NCBI RefSeq assembly: GCF_036655075.1
Contig: NZ_JAVVQU010000069.1
Span: 1 to 9,602, forward strand
Direction: 5' to 3'
DNA from: Holtiella sp036655075
GTDB lineage: Bacteria > Bacillota > Clostridia > Lachnospirales > Cellulosilyticaceae
DNA length: 9,602 nt
Made by a program: the position numbers and the translations under genes. Positions 5,366 to 9,602 of the stretch are shown here, one piece after another; positions within the stretch are counted from its first letter, which is position 1, and each line of letters starts with the position of its first letter. The notes under the pieces were generated by a model. The model saw nothing but the letters and a program-made list of their open reading frames with translations. It was not told where the DNA came from and searched no databases.

Positions 5366-6820
5366 ATGCAAAAAACGGAAAGCCGCGCAAATTATAGCTA
5401 TCTTATTCATTCTGCCATAGGTATAGCTATTATGCTTCTACTTAGGTTTATCCCTGCTCCAGAACCTATTACACCTTTAGGAATGGAGATAGTCGGTATA
5501 TTTATGGGTGTGATTTATCTTTGGACATTTGTTGATTCTATATGGCCTAGCTTATTGGGTGTATTCTTATTAGGATGTAGTGCTTATGCACCAATGAATC
5601 AAATTCTTATGAACTTCTTAGGTGATCCAACTGTTGTTCAGCTTATCTTTATGATGACTCTTATAGGCGCTGTTGTACAGTCAGGACTTACAGTCTATAT
5701 CGGTAGATGGTTCTTAACACGTAAAGTTATTAATGGTAGACCTTGGGTATTCTCATTTATGGTTTTACTGGGTGTTTTTGCATTAGCTGCAACTTCATCT
5801 GCCTTTACTCCAATATTCTTATTTTGGCCAATCTTATATGGTATCTTTAAAGAACTTGGTTATAAACCAGGTGATAAGTATCCTACATTAATGCTCATTT
5901 CTGTTGTTGTAGTAGCTGTTCTAGGTTTTTGTACAGCTCCATTCAAAGATGGTCCTCTTATTTTAATGAGTAACTACACTTCCCTCACTGGTGGTGCAGA
6001 AGTCAATTTTGCATCTTTTATGGGCTTAACAATTCCTCTATCATTTTTAGGAATTTTACTTATTACTTTATTAATGAAATATGTATTTCGTCCTGATATA
6101 GCCTTACTTAAAGATGTTAATATCGAGATGTTCACCAAGAACCCTCTTCCTCCATTAAATTTAAAACATAAAATTTTATCTGCAACATTTATTATTTATA
6201 TCACTTTAATGTTGCTCCCAGGTATTTTACCTAGTGAAATGCCTATTAGAATTTTCTTAAATGATAGTAAATATGCTTTTGCTTTATCTTTAGTATGTGC
6301 ACTTTGTGCTATTAAAATCGAAGGTAAATTTCTTATTGACTATCAAAGTATTAGCAGTAACCATTTACAATGGAGTTCTATTTTCTTAATTGGTGCTGCT
6401 CTTACTATCGGGAATGCCTTAACTTCTGAAGCTACAGGTGTAACACCTTTCTTAAAAAATCTTTTAACACCTGTATTTTCAGGTACTAGTGAATTTACAT
6501 TTATTGTACTAATCCTTACTTTAGGTTTAATATTAACTAACTTCTGTAATAGTGTCGTTATAGGTATTATCTTCTTACCTATTATCGCAACATTTACACA
6601 ATCTATGGGCGTTGCCACAGAACCTATTATTTCAATCTTTATCTACATGGTTCTCTTTGGTACTATCACTCCTGCTGCTTCTCCATTTGCTGCTATTATG
6701 CACGGTAACAAAGAGTGGCTTGAAACAAAAGATATTTACAAATACGCTACAATTATGAGCATGATTATTCTTGGCATGGTTATTGTCGTAGGTATTCCAC
6801 TTTGTAAAATACTTTTCTAA
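5366..6820 (+). CDS. SLC13/DASS-family anion permease
   Basis: A 484-residue polytopic membrane protein of the divalent anion:sodium symporter (SLC13) type, near the usual family length of 450-500. Hydrophobic spans cover most of the chain, including about 14-29, 41-70, 90-110, 128-160, 173-190, 218-240, 270-286, 300-316, 337-350, 376-410, 420-440 and 460-480. The C-terminal SPFAAIMHGNKEW segment and the ITPLGMEIVGIF opening are typical. At the expected re-entrant loops I see TSSAFTP (143-149) and TNFCNSVV (391-398) rather than textbook SNT motifs, so coupling ion and substrate cannot be read from sequence. GAGGAG at 5352-5357 lies 8 bases before the ATG. The operator and -10 it shares with the sulfotransferase operon suggest an aryl sulfate, sulfate or aromatic acid anion as substrate. 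A di- or tricarboxylate remains the conservative family guess. Confidence 0.85.
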   Translation: MQKTESRANYSYLIHSAIGIAIMLLLRFIPAPEPITPLGMEIVGIFMGVIYLWTFVDSIWPSLLGVFLLGCSAYAPMNQILMNFLGDPTVVQLIFMMTLIGAVVQSGLTVYIGRWFLTRKVINGRPWVFSFMVLLGVFALAATSSAFTPIFLFWPILYGIFKELGYKPGDKYPTLMLISVVVVAVLGFCTAPFKDGPLILMSNYTSLTGGAEVNFASFMGLTIPLSFLGILLITLLMKYVFRPDIALLKDVNIEMFTKNPLPPLNLKHKILSATFIIYITLMLLPGILPSEMPIRIFLNDSKYAFALSLVCALCAIKIEGKFLIDYQSISSNHLQWSSIFLIGAALTIGNALTSEATGVTPFLKNLLTPVFSGTSEFTFIVLILTLGLILTNFCNSVVIGIIFLPIIATFTQSMGVATEPIISIFIYMVLFGTITPAASPFAAIMHGNKEWLETKDIYKYATIMSMIILGMVIVVGIPLCKILF

Positions 6821-6883
6821 TCTACATATAACAAAAAGAGGTCTAACATCTTATGTTAAGCCTCTTTTTGTTATATGTAGATT
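6819..6883 (+). terminator. Long intrinsic terminator of the permease gene
   Basis: A 23-bp perfect stem (6819-6841 with 6861-6883) has the core AAAAAGAGG/CCTCTTTTT. It is extended by TAACAT/ATGTTA near the loop and overlaps the stop codon (6818-6820). It is nearly symmetric and could work in both directions, shielding the locus from the insertion-sequence remnants to its right. Confidence 0.85.
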
Positions 6884-6942
6884 TCATTTTATTCCATCTT
6901 TATTCATTTATATAACTATTCCTTTCGCTTTGCTCAAGGCAC

Positions 6943-6992
6943 AAATAAGTATGTTTTCAAGCATGCAAACTTATCTTTGAGTCTTCAACTCA
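6943..6992 (+). other. Noncoding leader of the IS110 remnant with two small hairpins
   Basis: Between the permease terminator and the IS110 remnant there is no gene. ATAAGT (6945-6950) can pair with ACTTAT (6969-6974), and TGAGT (6978-6982) with ACTCA (6988-6992), just before the ribosome binding site AAAGGAG at 6994-7000. In IS110-group elements the noncoding end upstream of the recombinase encodes the bridge RNA. This may be a remnant of that end; the assignment is inference. Confidence 0.25.
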
Positions 6993-7007
6993 GAAAGGAG
7001 TTTTTCT

Positions 7008-7384
7008 ATGGCTTTAAAAATTGTCTATCAAATCTGTTGTGGTATCGATGTTCACAAAACTTTGTTGTCGCCTACGTCGCTTCTACCGATGCAATGGGTG
7101 TTACTACCTATAAAAGTCATCGCTTTTCTACCTATACAAAAGGGTTAAGAGAGCTATCAGCGTGGCTTTTATCAAATCATTGCAAAGACGATTGTATGGA
7201 ATCTACTGGTAATCACTGGATTCCTATCTTTAACATCCTTGAATCTTCTTGTACCATCGTTCTGGCTCATCCTAAATACGTAAAGGCTATTCGTGGTAAA
7301 AAGACTGATAAAAAAGATGCCAAATGGATTGCTGATCTCCTCAAGCATGACTTAGTTGCTGGCAGTTTTATGCCACCTCCTTAG
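7008..7384 (+). pseudogene. IS110-family transposase, frameshifted and 3'-truncated remnant
   Basis: ATG 7008, with AAAGGAG 7 bases upstream, starts a frame ending in CCGIDVHKT, the IS110 motif carrying the first acidic residue of the DEDD (RuvC-like) domain. The match then continues in another frame from about 7061 (FVVAYVASTD), so one base has been lost in the AAAACTTT stretch near 7059-7061. The second frame carries the family segments MESTG, with the catalytic Glu, AHPKYVKAIRGKK and TDKKDAKWIADL. It stops at 7384 after MPPP, about residue 125, where intact relatives continue to around 400 residues. The C-terminal Tnp-20 domain with its serine nucleophile is gone, so no activity is expected. 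A frame opening at 6977 is only an artefact of the shifted frame. Confidence 0.88.
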
Positions 7385-7449
7385 AAGAGTAATCTACCTG
7401 ATTTCTTTAAAGGTATAAGAAATATTAATATTTATAGCATTTTTTATAT

Positions 7450-7483
7450 AACAAAAAAGCGTACAACTTACGTTGTACGCTTT
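7450..7483 (-). terminator. Intrinsic terminator downstream of tRNA-Ser
   Basis: A 12-bp perfect stem (7456-7467 with 7472-7483), core GCGTACAAC/GTTGTACGC, has a 4-base loop. In the minus direction it is followed by a T-run (GCTTTTTTG). It lies 4 bases past the tRNA 3' end. Confidence 0.88.
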
Positions 7484-7487
7484 GAAG

Positions 7488-7573
7488 CGGAGAGGGTGGG
7501 ATTCGAACCCACGGCCCCTTTCGGAGTCACTGGTTTTCAAGACCAGCTCCTTAAACCGCTCGGACACCTCTCC
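7488..7573 (-). tRNA. tRNA-Ser, anticodon UGA
   Basis: An 86-base class II tRNA. The acceptor stem pairs GGAGAGG with CCTCTCC, the discriminator base is G (7488), and the anticodon stem CTGGT/ACCAG encloses loop CTTGAAA with anticodon TGA (plus-strand TCA at 7537-7539). It has a long variable arm, as expected for serine, and a T-arm GTGGG-TTCGAAT-CCCAC. CCA is not encoded. It has its own promoter and terminator. Confidence 0.97.
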
Positions 7574-7599
7574 AAATTTGTTATGTCAATTACTCTCTT

Positions 7600-7628
7600 A
7601 TAATAACATAGCATTTGTCATATGTAAA
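7600..7628 (-). promoter_or_regulatory. Promoter of tRNA-Ser
   Basis: On the minus strand, -35 TTTACA (7628-7623), a 17-base spacer and -10 TATTAT (7605-7600) predict a start near 7593, about 20 bases before the mature tRNA 5' end. Confidence 0.6.
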
Positions 7629-7708
7629 GCTTTTTATAAAAAAATGCATTTTTTTATTTCTAATTTATTCTTTAGGTTCTGTTATAGTTAAATATCGATA
7701 TTTTATAT

Positions 7709-7746
7709 AAGAAGGTAGCCTTTCTGCAAAATAAGGCTACCTTCTT
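7709..7746 (-). terminator. Terminator-like hairpin after the small membrane protein gene
   Basis: A 12-bp perfect stem (7709-7720 with 7735-7746), core GAAGGTAGCC/GGCTACCTTC, has a 14-base loop. It begins 2 bases after the minus-strand stop codon at 7749-7751. The following minus-strand sequence is AT-rich (ATATAAAATA) rather than a clean T-run, so strength is uncertain. Confidence 0.6.
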
Positions 7747-7748
7747 TA

Positions 7749-7913
7749 CTAAAGCATAAAATATAAAAGAGCTCCCAGTACCAACAGTATCAAAGAAATA
7801 CACGGTAGTACCTTATAAAATATTGTAATACCGTCATTTTTCACTCTAACCCACTCTCTAAAAAGTCCTATAAGTCCACTAAAAATTATGCATATTAATC
7901 CCCATCTATCCAT
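7749..7913 (-). CDS. Small membrane protein, 54 residues, unknown function
   Basis: This frame runs from ATG 7913 to TAG 7749. AAGGGGGTG lies 5 bases before the start, a good ribosome binding site, and a hairpin follows the stop almost at once, together making a complete gene layout. The product starts MDRWGL and has two hydrophobic segments, about residues 4-18 and 36-54, joined by a charged linker (REWVRVKND, 19-27). I predict two membrane spans with the linker on the cytoplasmic side. I do not recognise the family. Its first 19 bases overlap the read-through tail of the IS1595-type remnant. The insertion may therefore have landed just upstream of a resident gene, or carried it. No convincing promoter is visible close upstream. 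Confidence 0.6.
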   Translation of the reverse strand: MDRWGLICIIFSGLIGLFREWVRVKNDGITIFYKVLPCISLILLVLGALLYFML

Positions 7914-8479
7914 ACTATCACCCCCTTTGATATGTTTATAAATGATATACTTGCAACTCCTTCTATATAACTAAATTTCTTGGCGTTATATAAATAACAT
8001 TTTTTGATTCTTTGATTCCAAAAGTCACAATTCTTTATATTCATTTGTGTTGAAACAGTGTTGATAAGTAATGCCTTTACTTTCTCGTAGTCACGCTTGT
8101 CTTTATTGAGCTTTAACCATTTAAACCAGTTAAGGTAGTTATCTAACCTTTTAGTAGAAATGCCTTTAAAGTGGCGTATCCAGTTTTTAAGAGTACTATG
8201 ATAAGCATTGATATGTTGAATATGGTAAATATCTTGTTTAGTTTTGCCATGCTCAATTTGAATTAAATGAACGCCCATATTCTTAGCGAACTGAATATAA
8301 CCACAGTAAGGATAGACTACGTCTTTAGTAAATTTAGATTCTTTTGCTTGATCACTAATAGCAGTGATTTTAGCTAAACTAACAGCTTTATCTTCTATTA
8401 CTGTATAAAGTTGTTTTAATTCATAGGGTGTAAGTTTATTTAGTTCTGTTAGTATGAGTCCAAATGATAAAGATGGCAT
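7895..8479 (-). pseudogene. IS1595/ISXO2-type transposase, internally deleted remnant
   Basis: An open frame of 194 codons joins two separated parts of an IS1595-family transposase. Residues 1-36 (SFGLILTELNKLTPYELKQL) are the family's N-terminal helix. PYCG at 57-60 is the remnant of its zinc ribbon, with the preceding Cys replaced by Tyr. From about 75 it is already in the C-terminal end of the DDE domain: YHIQHINAYHSTLKNWIRHF and FKGISTKRLDNYLNWF (86-119). Most of the catalytic domain, with the first two acidic residues, is missing; intact relatives are about 300 residues. The last 45 or so residues have no family character and run into the small membrane gene's ribosome binding site and start. 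A weak AGGA precedes the ATG. The product cannot transpose. The deletion kept the frame, so a short protein could still be made. Confidence 0.8.
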
Positions 8480-8527
8480 AATGGCATCCTAAAGGTATCG
8501 AATCTTTTAGAAAGGATGTGAGACATT

Positions 8528-9602
8528 ATGGCATATAGAAGTATACATCTCCAGAGAACGTAGAATTATACTAGGTTGTAGCACAATTAGTGGTAAAAAT
8601 ATTTCAATATTAGCAAAATTTTTTAATACCTATAGACAATTTATATATACTCAAAAAGAAAAGATTCAGCAATTACTAGAACATGATTTTGATTTACCTT
8701 CAGGACATTTCCCTACGATGAGGATTACGAAAAACTTTATTGAAAAAGCTGTTTTGGGGTGTATGGCTATTTGTAAAGGTTCTATTGAGGATACACCAGA
8801 ATTTCTGAAATCTCTTTTTCATTTTCATATCTCAATAGGGCGTATCAGTAAGATTATTAATGAATTAGCTCGTAGGGCAAAGGTATTTAATGATTCTATA
8901 TCACTTAAATGTATCCAAGTAGGTGCCCATGATGAAATATTTCAAGCAGATCAAGCTGTTCTTGTAGGAGTAGAGCCAAACAGTACTTATATTTATCTTT
9001 GCGATGGAAGTAAAACACGAGATAGTACCGTATGGGGCTATTCCCTCCTGGATAAACAGGTTACAGGCTTAAATATTGAGTTGAGTGTTATGATGGTGGA
9101 ACCGGACTTATAAAAGGCATTCAAGAAGTCTATCCAAAGGCTAAGATACAAAGTGATATATTCCATTCTGAAAAAAAGTTATCCGATTATATATACCGTG
9201 CTGAAAGGTCAGCCTATAAAGTGATTGCTCGGGAATATGCTTTAGAAAAGAAAGTATTAAATGCAAAGGGTGCTAAAAAGGAAAAATATCTAATCGAATA
9301 CAATCATGCTATTTGAAATCTATCGAAGTCATACGTTACTATGATACTCTGTATATTTTATACCTTTGGTTAAAAGAAGCGTTTTAAATTGGAGGTTATT
9401 CATACGATGAGCGCACATATATACTCAATTTCATTATTTCAGAGATGAAAATACTTGCTGAAAGAAATCACAAACTCACAGAAGTAGTTACCTACTTAAC
9501 AGAAGTGTGTAAATAGTTTGATCAGACTTTACCTATCATTAAAAAGAGCAGTCTATACTAACTTTTTACCACTCCTACAATTTTACCTAAATACAAGAAC
9601 TT
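8528..9602 (+). pseudogene. Decayed transposase of a third family (runs off right edge)
   Basis: One protein-like sequence can be followed across several frame changes. ATG 8528 gives MAYRS, then a shift near 8543 leads into ISRERRIILGCSTISGKN and on through MRITKNFIEKAVLGCMAICK to GAHDEIFQADQAVLVGVEP. A base is missing near 9092, where VM-DGGTGLIKGIQEVYP resumes in another frame. Further lesions are a shift and stop near 9314, TAA at 9385, TAG at 9514 and a shift near 9545, after which TNFLPLLQFYLNTRT continues to the edge. The Asp in HDEIFQ and the Asp in DGGTG are good candidates for two catalytic residues of a DDE transposase. I recall similar proteins in Firmicutes labelled as transposases but cannot name the IS family. 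It is clearly non-functional. Confidence 0.7.

Noticed and set aside
6343..6618. Minus-strand 91-codon frame
   Set aside because: It is antisense inside the permease gene, which has continuous family-like membrane segments on the plus strand.
5366..6820. Assigning the permease specifically as a citrate, tartrate or sulfate transporter
   Set aside because: The family fold is clear, but I could not find residues that decide substrate; the context suggestion is kept as inference only.
7473..7691. Plus-strand frame of 72 codons starting MYALKRRGWDSNPRP
   Set aside because: It is antisense to the tRNA-Ser gene; the RRGWDSNPRP string is the familiar artefact of translating a tRNA complement. The rest is low-complexity AT-rich sequence.
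8718..9113. Independent 131-codon gene
   Set aside because: The homologous-looking sequence continues in frame upstream of 8718 and in another frame after about 9092, so this is the middle of a frameshifted transposase and not a gene.

Overview
The window is AT-rich (roughly one third G+C by eye), has strong AGGAGG-type ribosome binding sites, and carries genes typical of anaerobic Firmicutes. I read it as a clostridial chromosome segment, probably Lachnospirales-like; the species is not recognisable.

Left edge (1-950): two small minus-strand genes, a lipoprotein and a membrane-anchored protein that runs off the window. They overlap by 8 bases and look translationally coupled. Their functions are unknown.

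Centre (893-6883): the main content is a compact divergent locus. On the minus strand, a likely operon runs thioredoxin reductase-like flavoprotein (GTG start) -> thioredoxin -> cytoplasmic arylsulfate sulfotransferase, with 47-48 base gaps and one long terminator hairpin. On the plus strand follow a Crp/Fnr-superfamily regulator with its own terminator, then an SLC13/DASS-type anion permease with its own terminator. The operon and the permease share the same promoter plan. Each has a 14-bp ATAAC-N4-GTTAT-type operator, then exactly 22 bases, then an identical extended -10 (TGTTATACT). This puts the operator near -41.5, the class II Crp/Fnr activator position, and both promoters lack a recognisable -35. 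The regulator between them is the obvious candidate to bind these sites. It lacks the CRP cAMP motif and the FNR cysteine pattern, and its recognition helix has Val where FNR has its specificity Glu, as I recall for CprK, the chlorophenol sensor. My inference is a co-regulated module for importing an anion and handling aryl sulfates, with a dedicated thioredoxin pair. That pair may not use NADPH, because the HRRxxxR motif is missing from the reductase.

Right part (6884-9602): a mobile-element graveyard around a tRNA-Ser(UGA) gene. It holds the 5' third of an IS110-family transposase with a frameshift, an internally deleted IS1595/ISXO2-type transposase, and a multiply frameshifted transposase of a third family running off the right edge. 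A 54-codon membrane-protein gene with a good ribosome binding site sits between the tRNA and the IS1595 remnant and is easy to miss.
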